From positions 1 through 64,000 of the forward strand of contig NZ_QNVT01000002.1 of assembly GCF_003385515.1 (NCBI RefSeq): a DNA stretch of 64,000 bases, in the 5' to 3' direction. The notes beneath the pieces are model-generated. The model was not told the origin of the DNA. It searched no databases and worked only from the letters and a program-made list of their open reading frames with translations. Below are positions 33,185 to 43,647 of the stretch, in pieces (position 1 is the first letter of the stretch; each line of letters begins with the position of its first letter). The position numbers and the translations under genes are program-made. Source of the stretch: Chryseobacterium pennae. GTDB taxonomy: Bacteria > Bacteroidota > Bacteroidia > Flavobacteriales > Weeksellaceae.

Positions 33185-33371
33185 AGTATGCAAATATATG
33201 GATTAAAAGAAAAATTGTTTCGAGAATCTTGAAAATTTATGATTTTTTAATGAAAATTTTAAAGATGATTCTCTTTGAATTATTATTTAAAATAAAAATA
33301 TTTCTCCTTATTTTGAATTTGTTTTTAATAAAAATGTAAATTAGTTAATAGTTTGATAATTAAATATTCCA

Positions 33372-34811
33372 ATGAAAAAAACACAATTTCTTCTTTCTCT
33401 ATTGGCTTTAGCGCTTGTTGGCTCATGCCAGAATAACGATGAATTAAGTACAGACTCCCTGAAGAAGGAAGAAGTACATAATAAAATAGTAAATGTCACC
33501 CACCATGATGGAAGACCTTTCAGTACAGGAGCTGTATCCGGATCGGCACAGGCAAAGTTTGTAGCAGGCCCGGGAGGCAGTGTACTGATGCAGGGGTTCT
33601 ATTGGGATGTTCCTGATGGTGGAAATTGGTGGAATACGGTTAAAGACAAATTAACGGCATGGTCTGATGCCGGAATTGGTGCCGTATGGCTTCCTCCGGC
33701 TTCAAAAGCTCAAAACGGTGCCTATTCTATGGGGTATGATCCTACTGACTATTATGATTTTGGAAATTTTAATCAGAACGGAAGTACAGAAACCCGGTTC
33801 GGATCAAGAACGGAACTTGAAGCATTGATTACAAAAGCTCATGCAGAAAATATGCAGGTTTATGCTGATATTGTGATCAATCATAACAGTGGCGGGCAAT
33901 CTGAAGCCAATCCGTTTACCGGGACCAATACCTGGACTAATTTCTCAGGAGTTGCTTCCGGAAAGTTTCAAAGAAATTACAATGACTTTTATAAAAATGC
34001 TTACGGAAATAATGATGAAGGGGCTTTTGGCGGATTCCCGGACCTTTGTCATGCCAATCCACATGTACAGGACTGGTTGTGGGGAAGAGATGATTCTGTT
34101 GCAAAATATTATAAAAATGTAATGAAATTTGATGGCTGGAGATTCGATTATGTAAAAGGATTCGGTCCCTGGGTAGTGAATACCTGGAATTCTAAAGTAG
34201 GAGGTTTCTCTGTAGGCGAATTATGGGATTCCAATGTAAATACGTTAGAATGGTGGGCGAATAATGCGAACAGTTCCGTATTTGATTTTGCTGCCTATTA
34301 TAAAATGGATGAAGCCTTTGACAACGGAAATCTGAATGTATTGAACGATGATATGATGTGGAAAAGAAATCCGTACAAAGCAGTAACTTTTGTTGCCAAT
34401 CATGATACCGATATTATTTACAATAAAATGCCGGCCTATGCTTACATTTTAACCCATGAAGGCTATCCGACCATTTTTTACAGAGACTATGAAGAATGGC
34501 TGAATAAGGAAAGACTGAATAGTCTGATCTGGATTCACAATAATAAAGCTACAGGAACCACTTCTATTTTATACACGGACAATGATGAATATATTGCAAG
34601 ACGTAACGGTTACAACGGAAATCCGGGACTGGTGGTTTATATCAATACCTCATCAAGCTGGCAGGAAAGATGGATCGATACGAATTGGAGTAATCAGCAG
34701 ATCAAAGATTTTACTGGAAATTCAAGCTGGTATCCGACAACGCAGGGAGATAAGCGGGTGAAAATTCAATGTCCGCCGAATAGTTACTCTGTGTGGTCGC
34801 TTAATTTATGA
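33372..34811 (+). CDS. lipoprotein alpha-amylase, GH13 family
   Basis: Endo-acting alpha-1,4-glucan hydrolase. 479 residues with a lipoprotein signal (lipobox LVGSC). The four conserved GH13 regions are present: DIVINH, GWRFDYVKG with the nucleophile Asp259, VGELWD with the acid/base Glu283, and FVANHDTD with Asp345. The TIM barrel ends in a short beta domain (KIQCPPNSYSVWSL). No SusC/SusD genes or other polysaccharide-utilisation genes are next to it, so it acts as a lone surface or periplasmic amylase. The upstream gap shows an imperfect -7 (TAGTTTG). Confidence 0.94.
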   Translation: MKKTQFLLSLLALALVGSCQNNDELSTDSLKKEEVHNKIVNVTHHDGRPFSTGAVSGSAQAKFVAGPGGSVLMQGFYWDVPDGGNWWNTVKDKLTAWSDAGIGAVWLPPASKAQNGAYSMGYDPTDYYDFGNFNQNGSTETRFGSRTELEALITKAHAENMQVYADIVINHNSGGQSEANPFTGTNTWTNFSGVASGKFQRNYNDFYKNAYGNNDEGAFGGFPDLCHANPHVQDWLWGRDDSVAKYYKNVMKFDGWRFDYVKGFGPWVVNTWNSKVGGFSVGELWDSNVNTLEWWANNANSSVFDFAAYYKMDEAFDNGNLNVLNDDMMWKRNPYKAVTFVANHDTDIIYNKMPAYAYILTHEGYPTIFYRDYEEWLNKERLNSLIWIHNNKATGTTSILYTDNDEYIARRNGYNGNPGLVVYINTSSSWQERWIDTNWSNQQIKDFTGNSSWYPTTQGDKRVKIQCPPNSYSVWSLNL

Positions 34812-34860
34812 GTAATGAGGGGCGATCGAAACTTATATTTTAATAAATAATAATACATAT

Positions 34861-34939
34861 ATTTCTCGCAGATTTTGCCGATAACGCAGATTTTTATAAC
34901 CCAAGTAGCTGTGTAAATCCGTAAAATCTGTGGGAAATT
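34861..34939. repeat. GCAGAT-rich dispersed intergenic repeat, copy 2
   Basis: It contains CTCGCAGATTTTGCCGATAA and, after a short centre, AAATCCGTAAAATCTGTGGG. Both blocks match parts of the element at 8865-9018. It lies in the convergent gap between the amylase and the DCC-family gene, and its end touches the latter's stop codon. Confidence 0.55.
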
Positions 34940-35351
34940 ACACCTGAATAAACTTTTTCTTCTGATGCTGATCCGGAAGGTAACATTTCTGATTAGCCAG
35001 TTTCATTCTGTTTCTTGAAACCACATCATAAGCTTTATCGCTCAGAAAGGCAGGTAAGATTTTACCAATAGCTGAAAGTTTGTAAATTCCGCCTAATATA
35101 TTGGCAATTTGAAGGATGGCTCTCGATTTTATGAAGTAATATTGTTTGGGTTTCCAAAGGTATAATGTGTTGAAAACCTTTGTATCCAGACCTCTTTCAG
35201 ATAAAAACTGTTGTCCGAATTCGGATTGAAGTGAGGCAAACATAAATTGGTCTTTTTTATCTCTTTCCAGAATCCACTGTACCCAGAAATTGCAGACTCC
35301 ACAATCTCCGTCAAAAAATACAATATGTTTGCCTTCCCAGTTTTCCACCAC
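34938..35351 (-). CDS. DCC-family thiol-disulfide oxidoreductase-like protein (DUF393)
   Basis: 137 residues with the family's N-terminal DGDCGVCNFWVQWILERD (the DxDCxxC motif), followed by LQSEFGQQFL and a C-terminal helical part. DCC proteins resemble thioredoxin-fold disulfide proteins but have no settled reaction. The start codon is GTG at 35351, two bases after the stop of the haem-binding gene; no in-frame ATG precedes it, so its translation is likely coupled to that gene. Confidence 0.85.
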   Translation of the reverse strand: MVENWEGKHIVFFDGDCGVCNFWVQWILERDKKDQFMFASLQSEFGQQFLSERGLDTKVFNTLYLWKPKQYYFIKSRAILQIANILGGIYKLSAIGKILPAFLSDKAYDVVSRNRMKLANQKCYLPDQHQKKKFIQV

Positions 35352-35353
35352 TT

Positions 35354-35821
35354 TTATTTATTAAACATGATCCTTCTTTCTGTGTCTTCTTTGGCCTGTT
35401 TGAAATATTGAATAAGTTCTGCCCGCTGTTCATCGGTCAGTTTTGCATCCTGATGTCCTAGATAATAGGATTCAAGCGGCATTTCTTTTTTCTCAACCAT
35501 CTCTATACATTCCTCCAGTTTACGAAGCTGTCTTTGAGGTTCATATACTGCAAAGGTAGAAAAATTAAGATGTTTTCTGCCTTCATTAATATGATTTTTC
35601 ACAAACCATGAAGTGGGTGAAATATCAGCATACCACGGATATTTAGTTTCATTGGAATGACAGTCATAGCATGATGTCCTGATAATCTTAGCTACTTTTT
35701 CAGGAGTATTTTTTATTTTCAAAAAGTCCATGCCGGGTGTAGGACGCGGATTGGTTTTATCAATAGGAAAAAACTGAATGAAAATAAAGGCGACAAGGAG
35801 AATGACTGCTACTTTTTTCAT
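35354..35821 (-). CDS. haem-binding domain protein with CxxCH motif
   Basis: 155 residues. An N-terminal membrane anchor or signal (KKVAVILLVAFIFIQFFP) precedes a short periplasmic domain with a single c-type haem motif in SCYDCHSNETKYPWY, the hallmark of the Bacteroidota haem-binding domain family. A regular helical tail with repeated Glu and Lys follows. Its role is probably electron transfer or haem sensing in the periplasm. It is translationally coupled to the DCC-family gene downstream, so the two may form a redox pair. Confidence 0.87.
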   Translation of the reverse strand: MKKVAVILLVAFIFIQFFPIDKTNPRPTPGMDFLKIKNTPEKVAKIIRTSCYDCHSNETKYPWYADISPTSWFVKNHINEGRKHLNFSTFAVYEPQRQLRKLEECIEMVEKKEMPLESYYLGHQDAKLTDEQRAELIQYFKQAKEDTERRIMFNK

Positions 35822-35878
35822 AGGGATTTATGTTTGTGGATTATAAAGATAGGTAATTTTTTTAATGGGAATGTTTTG

Positions 35879-36039
35879 AGGCTGGAAGCAGGGAGAAGGA
35901 AGCTGGAGGCACTAGAGAACGGAGAGGAAATATTCTTTTTTTATATGAGATGAGGGAATATTGTAAGCGATACAATTGTCCTAAATTGTTTTCCCGTCTG
36001 CAATAAACTTCCATCTTCCAGCCTCCCGCTTCCATCTCC
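35879..36039. repeat. GGAAG-rich inverted-arm intergenic element, copy C
   Basis: The left arm (35879-35911) contains GGCTGGAAGCAGGGAGAAGG. The right arm (36006-36039) contains CTTCCATCTTCCAGCCTCCC. They are imperfect reverse complements separated by about 95 bp of AT-rich DNA. It lies in the 470-bp gap between the haem-binding gene and katG, upstream of the katG promoter. The remainder, 36040-36190, shows nothing recognisable. Confidence 0.6.
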
Positions 36040-36193
36040 TCCTCCTTACATTGAGTTATTCTAAATAGAGTAGAAGGAGTTGAATGGATTTAAAAAATGA
36101 CTAACTTAATACCACAATTGTGTCTTTAGCTCGGATGCTGTCGGGAATGTTTCTTTATAGTTTTTAACTATCATTGAGATAATTATTAATAGA

Positions 36194-36224
36194 TTGTATT
36201 TATTGAATGAACGTTGTAAGTTTG
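36194..36224 (+). promoter_or_regulatory. katG promoter
   Basis: TTG (36194-36196), a 20-nt spacer and TAAGTTTG (36217-36224) fit the Bacteroidota -33/-7 consensus fully. It lies 67 bp upstream of the katG start codon. Confidence 0.65.
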
Positions 36225-36239
36225 TCATGACCTTACAAC
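36213..36239. promoter_or_regulatory. inverted repeat over the katG -7 element
   Basis: GTTGTAAG and CTTACAAC are 8-bp perfect inverted arms with an 11-bp spacer. The left arm overlaps the -7 element, the position expected for a repressor such as PerR or another peroxide sensor. The regulator is not identified. Confidence 0.5.
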
Positions 36240-36285
36240 AATGAAGTTACTTAAACTGTATTAATCAATATAAAAAAATAAATAA

Positions 36286-38568
<2,283 letters not shown>

Positions 38569-38592
38569 ATAAGCATTTTAAATAAAAATAGT

Positions 38593-38621
38593 AAAAGACA
38601 GCAGTAATGGCTGTCTTTTTT
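38593..38621 (+). terminator. intrinsic terminator of katG
   Basis: AAAAGACAGC pairs with GCTGTCTTTT (10 bp perfect) around a 7-nt loop, with six Ts. It lies 24 bp after the stop codon. An upstream ATG of the next frame falls inside it, which argues against that start. Confidence 0.92.
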
Positions 38622-38693
38622 ATTACCAAAGAAATACCGAAATTTGTGGAAACTGGCAATAATACTTCGTTCCTGAGAAAAACTAAAAATTCA

Positions 38694-39686
38694 ATGAAAC
38701 AAATTTTACTACTATCATTATCTGTACTCATGCTGATTTCCTGTCAAAAAAAGAATCAAAATCAGGCTAAAGAACAAGAGGATCTTCCAATGGTGTCTGC
38801 TTCTAAAGTAAAGGTTCCGATACTTCAGAAAAACTATAAAACACTGCAGATACAGGGCAGGGTGAAATCGATTGAGGTTACAGGATACCAACAGTCTATT
38901 CTCCATGCTGATATGGAACATTCGGTGACAAAAACTATTTATAAATTTGATGAGAACGGAAATTTGACGGAAGAAACCGCTTATCTTCAAAACAATGAAT
39001 TTGGGAGAAGATACCAATATTATTATGATGCAATGGGAAATGCCGTTAAAACAGTAGGGTTTGAAGAAAGTGATAAGAAAAAGTCAGTAAATAGGTTGAC
39101 CCTTAACAAAAAAGGAATCGTTATTAGTGATAAAAAAATTGAATTCTCAAAGACTAAAAATAACGAAGATACCATTAGAAGACGGGAATATATTAACGAT
39201 ATCAAAGAAATGAATGATGCTGTTTTGAGTTATTCGTCTTATGAAAAGTCAAAACCTAAACAGACTACCCAATGGATCAAACAATATAAGAACGGAAATC
39301 TGATAAGTGAAAAGACATCTAATAACCTGCCTGAAGGGGAAACTGAAACTACTTACAGCTATGACAGTAACAATAACCTGATTATGCAGGAAGAAACCGG
39401 ACTTTATCCAATAGTTCGGAAATGGAAGTATGATAAGAAAGGAAATGCGATCTATCAGCAGGTTGTGAATGATAAAGAAAGTATTTTTTCTGAGTTAAAG
39501 AAAACATTTGATGAATATGGAAATATTACAGAACTAACAGTCATTGAAAATGGAAAAATAGATGAGAGAGTATCTGTTAAATATGAATATACATACGATT
39601 CACAGCATAATTGGATTCAGATGAAGCGCTTTACATTGAACGGTGATAAAATTTCAGTAACAGATAGAAAAATTGTCTATTACTAA
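38694..39686 (+). CDS. YD-repeat-like lipoprotein
   Basis: The ATG at 38694 opens a lipoprotein signal (MKQILLLSLSVLMLISC); the in-frame ATG at 38607 lies inside the katG terminator and is rejected. 330 residues. The mature part holds several imperfect RHS/YD-type repeats, recognisable as Y.[FY]D..GN followed by a short strand (YKFDENGNLTEE, YYDAMGNAVK, YSYDSNNNLI, WKYDKKGNAI, TFDEYGNITE, YTYDSQHNWI). It is therefore a small membrane-anchored relative of the YD repeats in the large locus at 40259-46908, but it lacks an RHS core. The function is unknown. Confidence 0.82.
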   Translation: MKQILLLSLSVLMLISCQKKNQNQAKEQEDLPMVSASKVKVPILQKNYKTLQIQGRVKSIEVTGYQQSILHADMEHSVTKTIYKFDENGNLTEETAYLQNNEFGRRYQYYYDAMGNAVKTVGFEESDKKKSVNRLTLNKKGIVISDKKIEFSKTKNNEDTIRRREYINDIKEMNDAVLSYSSYEKSKPKQTTQWIKQYKNGNLISEKTSNNLPEGETETTYSYDSNNNLIMQEETGLYPIVRKWKYDKKGNAIYQQVVNDKESIFSELKKTFDEYGNITELTVIENGKIDERVSVKYEYTYDSQHNWIQMKRFTLNGDKISVTDRKIVYY

Positions 39687-39715
39687 GGGAAATTAAATGT
39701 CCTTAATGAAATATA

Positions 39716-39748
39716 AAAACCACCGCAATTTTGCGGTGGTTTTATTTT
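39716..39748. terminator. bidirectional intrinsic terminator
   Basis: AAAACCACCGCA pairs with TGCGGTGGTTTT (12 bp) around a 4-nt loop, followed by a T-rich stretch on the plus strand and preceded by As. It serves the YD lipoprotein gene and possibly the operon ending at 39851. Confidence 0.9.
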
Positions 39749-39850
39749 TATCTGCCACACGATAAAATCTTGCGGGAGCAGGGCTTTCCTAAAACGAACT
39801 AAATTACAAAACATTATGTAAATGAAAACTTGACTCAAATGAGCGAATTT

Positions 39851-40255
39851 TTATTTTTCTTTATAACAAAGCCCATTTATATTATCAGTTATAAATAAAT
39901 CTTTTTTAACATTATACTCTCTGTCAAAAGGAATTAATGTACCATTATAAGTAATACCTCTAAGATTGTGTGATACCAAATTTTTAGGATACAGAGAAAT
40001 AAGATTGAATTTATAATTCTTATCTACAATAATCAAATCTTTTCTTTTACAGTTTGTTTTAGTCTTTGCTGATACAATTTTTATTATTGCAGTATTTTTT
40101 ATACTGGCATCTATTTTTTCTGCATATATCAAATATGTATTTTCAATAGAGTCAATTTTAATAACTTTATAATTATACCCTTCACTAATCTTTGGCTTTA
40201 TTCCACAAGAATATATAATGAATAATGATGCTAAAGTAAATATTATCTTTTTCAT
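39851..40255 (-). CDS. small lipoprotein at the end of the RHS operon, possible immunity protein
   Basis: 134 residues. The lipoprotein signal ends IYSC; the rest is a beta-rich, lysine- and isoleucine-rich domain with three further cysteines and no recognised family. It begins 3 bp after the stop of the RHS-core gene, on the same strand, and is the last gene of the operon. In polymorphic toxin loci the gene directly after the toxin usually encodes the cognate immunity protein, and a periplasmic lipoprotein would fit a toxin acting in the envelope. That role is inference from position only. Confidence 0.7.
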   Translation of the reverse strand: MKKIIFTLASLFIIYSCGIKPKISEGYNYKVIKIDSIENTYLIYAEKIDASIKNTAIIKIVSAKTKTNCKRKDLIIVDKNYKFNLISLYPKNLVSHNLRGITYNGTLIPFDREYNVKKDLFITDNINGLCYKEK

Positions 40256-40258
40256 AAA

Positions 40259-43200
40259 TTAAGGATAGGTTTGAACAACTTTAGGTTTCTTAACACCACT
40301 TGGGTCAGTCACAAAAAATTCAGCCTTACCGCTTTTGTATAAAATATTAGAGGCTTTTCCGTTTTTATCAAAATATCTAACATCATATGCATCTGTTTGC
40401 GGAGTTGCAGAATTATGAGCTGCATTATATATACTAAAAGGATTATCATTTTCAGCTTGAGTAGCAACCCCTGCATTTATTCCAAATTTTCTGGAAATTA
40501 AAGCTCCTTGATATGATTCGGTTACTTCATGTAGCATATCTGCGCCAGGTTTTCCAAAATAATCACTCATCGCCCCTAAAACAGTAGGATTTACCTCTTG
40601 TTTTGTTTCTGTTATAGCACTAATAGAATTACCGTCTTTACTTAATTGATAACTCGTCTTATTTCCAGAAAAAGTACCTCCAACATATAAAAGTCCTGCT
40701 TCAGTTGTATTTGTATTTTCAGCCTTTACGTTTACTTTCACAGAATGGTCATCAATTGCATTAGCTAATTGCTGAGCATCTCCAGATAGTTTTTTACTGA
40801 GATTATTTTGTTTATAGGAAACTTTACCATTACTATCTTTACTTAGAGTAAGTTCAGAAGAAACCGATTTTTGCAATTCTTTTAACGCAGCATCTGCTGC
40901 ACCTCCAGTAATAATTACATCTTTATTTTGTCTTCCATCTGGATCAATGAATCTGATTGGATTGTTAAAAGCATAATTATAAGGACTATGTCTCGTCATT
41001 TTCTCCGCCAGCGGATCCACCACGCCCCATCTTCCAATATCAGGCATATACATTCTAGCCCCATAATCATACATCCCGGTCTCCTGCAGCTCCTTACCAT
41101 TGTACTTGTAATTATAGTTTGGATTACCTCCTAATATATTATACCCTTCGTGTTTCAACCCAAAAGGATAATAATTATTCTCCTCAAGAACTTCTATTCC
41201 CGTACCATTTTTGAAATAACTCAATCGTACATTTCCTAAATGATCTGCGTAATTGTAAATATACTTATTATTTTCAAAATTAAAATAACCTTCTGAAGTA
41301 GGAACAAATTTCAAGCTTGCTTCTGTATATTGAAATCCATCCAAATATTCTGTATTGGCAGTAATAACTTTCCCTGCTCGTAAATTAAAGTAATTGTAAG
41401 TCTTTTTCAGTTTTGTACCGTCTGCTCTAAATAAGAATTGTAGTTTGGTATTGGGGTCAATATAATTTACTTCGGTCGGTAAGTTCAGGTAATTATAGTT
41501 AATTGTAGTGATATCCTTATCAATATGGCTTGTCATATTCCCATTATCATCATAGGAGATGGTATTGCCTCCTCCTACATATCCTAAATTATTTTGAGCA
41601 TTATCCTTTACATTCAAAAGCCTGTTTCCGGCATAACTATAGGTAAGATCATCAATCTGCATTGCCACTCCAGTAGTGGAGTTCTTAGCATTACGGTATA
41701 ACTGGCTGATATTTCCGTTCAGGTCATAAATAATATACTCACTGTAAAAACTGTTTTGAGGTGCTGTTGCCCAGGGTTCGGAATAATGTCCGAACTTCAG
41801 TTTATTATCTGCATAGTAATCATAGGTATATCTTCTCAATACATTATCGTTGGAGGTATTCCAGTCTATTTCTGCGATATTACCGTTGTATCTTGCAGTG
41901 GCATAGAGTGGATTAACTGGATTAGTGTATTTTATTTCATACCCAAACAGTTTCCCATTCAGGTTAGCAGGATCATTAATTTTAGTCATCCAGCCTCTGA
42001 TATTGTATTTATAATCAATCTGCTGGAGTGAAGTTCCTACAGAAATTCCACCCACCTTTTTAGATTCAAGCTGGGAAAGTTCATTGTATGTATTCTGGGT
42101 GAGGATTTCCACAGGATTTCCACCTACCTGATGTTTGTGGACAAGCAGCCTGTTCTGGTGATCATACTCAAAGTTTTCTGTGATCACTGTTTCTGTATCG
42201 GTTGCTAATCTTTTATGTCTGGTAACAACATTTTGAGCTACTCCGGCAAAATCCAGCTTGGATTCTGTTTGGGTATAACCCCCTAAATGATTGATAGAAT
42301 AAGTTCCAATAGCTCTTGCTTTGGTGTCATAATAGGTGTAGTTTTTGGTCCAGTTGTCATTTTCTATATTCTTTACCAGGCTCATCACAGGAAGCCCTTT
42401 GGTACTTCTTCCTTCGTGAAGATTCTCAGTTAAAGTAGGTACTCCCTGAATGGTGGAAGGAAATGGCGGATTAAAGGTATATTCAGGATAAGTATCGTAA
42501 TAATTGACACTTAGAATACTTTCTGTATCCACCATGAAATAATTATTGACATAGTAAATCGTCATCCCATTTCTGATAAATCCCTGGGTACTGCGAGGTT
42601 CGGTAATGACCAGGTCTTTAATAAGATCCTGTAATACTGCTCTTTTGGCTGTTGATACTAGTACTCCTGTATAGATCACTCTTCCAAAAATATCATACTT
42701 GGTGAGAAGCCATTTACCTTTGGATCCCATTACAGCGTCCTGTGTCAAAATCAACCTGTCTGCTTTATCATACACCATCAATTCCCAGCCTTTGCCGGGT
42801 AATTTCTTTTCAACCAGACGGTTTCTGCCATCATAGCGGTATTGGTAGCAGAGATCATTCAGTAATGTTTCCGTAATTGGTTGGTTTGCCACATTGGGGG
42901 AAATAACAAAAGCCAACTGGTCATATTCATTATACACATAATAAGTGTCTATATATGCATTGGTAATGATCTTTCTCACCATCAGGGTCTGACCCCTTCC
43001 ATTTTTGAATTCCACCGTCAGGTTCCCGTCTTCATCAGTGACTCCATTTTTATACAAGGTTCCGGGAGCATAGAAGGAAGTAGCTGAAGCCAGAATAAGC
43101 TCGCTTTTGGTAGCTCCGTTCTCCCAGGTTGTTTTCGTGGTATACTGATATACTTCATTAGCCATATTGGCTTCGTATGAAAATCCTACAGGTTTATTGG

Positions 43201-43642
43201 CCCAGTCGTTACCGGGCTGAATCTGCTGCATGATTCTGTCCAAAGGTGATTTTTCCAGCATCTTTTCTGAATAGATCTTTTCTGACCCATAAATCCCAGG
43301 TTGGGTTGCATTGGATAAAGGATTGGTAATAATGGCACCATTCTGAGTTCCTGATTGTGGGACAGGAAGGTAATCTTTTGTCTGTCTTCCAAACTGATCA
43401 TATTCGATGTGAGTGACTACATCTCTTCCTAATGGGGAAGCTTTTACATTCACTACCTGCTTGGCTCTTCCCAAGCCATCGAAATATCCTACTGTTTCAG
43501 AAGATTTTGTAGGAACAGATCCATTATAATCCAGATAGGTTTTGGTCTGTATGTAATTCTCCGTATTAGGGAGCGGGGTAAGCTGGGCATACACTGAATG
43601 GGTAATCAGCAGCATGCTTATGGGGATTATTATTTTTTTCAT
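40259..43642 (-). CDS. RHS-repeat core protein with variable C-terminal domain
   Basis: 1127 residues: a signal peptide ([20 protein letters not shown]), an N-terminal Bacteroidota RHS-leader region (DUF6443-like), and a long series of YD repeats ([30 protein letters not shown]). The RHS core follows ([45 protein letters not shown]), ending at DPDGR with Arg904. The remaining 223 residues are unlike the core and include HEVTE (His1038-Glu1042) and a downstream His1076 in NAAHN, suggesting a zincin-like metal site. RHS shells often encapsulate such C-terminal effectors. No T9SS domain is present. The small lipoprotein gene follows at 3 bp and the YD-partner gene precedes at 5 bp. Confidence 0.88.
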   Translation of the reverse strand: MKKIIIPISMLLITHSVYAQLTPLPNTENYIQTKTYLDYNGSVPTKSSETVGYFDGLGRAKQVVNVKASPLGRDVVTHIEYDQFGRQTKDYLPVPQSGTQNGAIITNPLSNATQPGIYGSEKIYSEKMLEKSPLDRIMQQIQPGNDWANKPVGFSYEANMANEVYQYTTKTTWENGATKSELILASATSFYAPGTLYKNGVTDEDGNLTVEFKNGRGQTLMVRKIITNAYIDTYYVYNEYDQLAFVISPNVANQPITETLLNDLCYQYRYDGRNRLVEKKLPGKGWELMVYDKADRLILTQDAVMGSKGKWLLTKYDIFGRVIYTGVLVSTAKRAVLQDLIKDLVITEPRSTQGFIRNGMTIYYVNNYFMVDTESILSVNYYDTYPEYTFNPPFPSTIQGVPTLTENLHEGRSTKGLPVMSLVKNIENDNWTKNYTYYDTKARAIGTYSINHLGGYTQTESKLDFAGVAQNVVTRHKRLATDTETVITENFEYDHQNRLLVHKHQVGGNPVEILTQNTYNELSQLESKKVGGISVGTSLQQIDYKYNIRGWMTKINDPANLNGKLFGYEIKYTNPVNPLYATARYNGNIAEIDWNTSNDNVLRRYTYDYYADNKLKFGHYSEPWATAPQNSFYSEYIIYDLNGNISQLYRNAKNSTTGVAMQIDDLTYSYAGNRLLNVKDNAQNNLGYVGGGNTISYDDNGNMTSHIDKDITTINYNYLNLPTEVNYIDPNTKLQFLFRADGTKLKKTYNYFNLRAGKVITANTEYLDGFQYTEASLKFVPTSEGYFNFENNKYIYNYADHLGNVRLSYFKNGTGIEVLEENNYYPFGLKHEGYNILGGNPNYNYKYNGKELQETGMYDYGARMYMPDIGRWGVVDPLAEKMTRHSPYNYAFNNPIRFIDPDGRQNKDVIITGGAADAALKELQKSVSSELTLSKDSNGKVSYKQNNLSKKLSGDAQQLANAIDDHSVKVNVKAENTNTTEAGLLYVGGTFSGNKTSYQLSKDGNSISAITETKQEVNPTVLGAMSDYFGKPGADMLHEVTESYQGALISRKFGINAGVATQAENDNPFSIYNAAHNSATPQTDAYDVRYFDKNGKASNILYKSGKAEFFVTDPSGVKKPKVVQTYP

Positions 43643-43647
43643 CGGTT

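Noticed and set aside
32420..33232. Long plus-strand ORF antisense to the DUF4290 gene, rich in Val
   Set aside because: It is the reverse complement of the Asn-rich triplet tract and of a well-supported gene; no homology or signal supports it.
33372..34811. Alpha-amylase as part of a polysaccharide-utilisation locus
   Set aside because: No SusC, SusD, other glycosidase or dedicated regulator gene lies nearby.
19783..36039. GGAAG-rich repeats as CRISPR arrays
   Set aside because: They are isolated copies with inverted arms, not regularly spaced direct repeats with unique spacers, and no cas genes are present.
38607..38693. In-frame upstream ATG extending the YD-repeat lipoprotein by 29 codons
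   Set aside because: The ATG lies inside the katG terminator hairpin, and the extension would bury the lipoprotein signal that starts at 38694.
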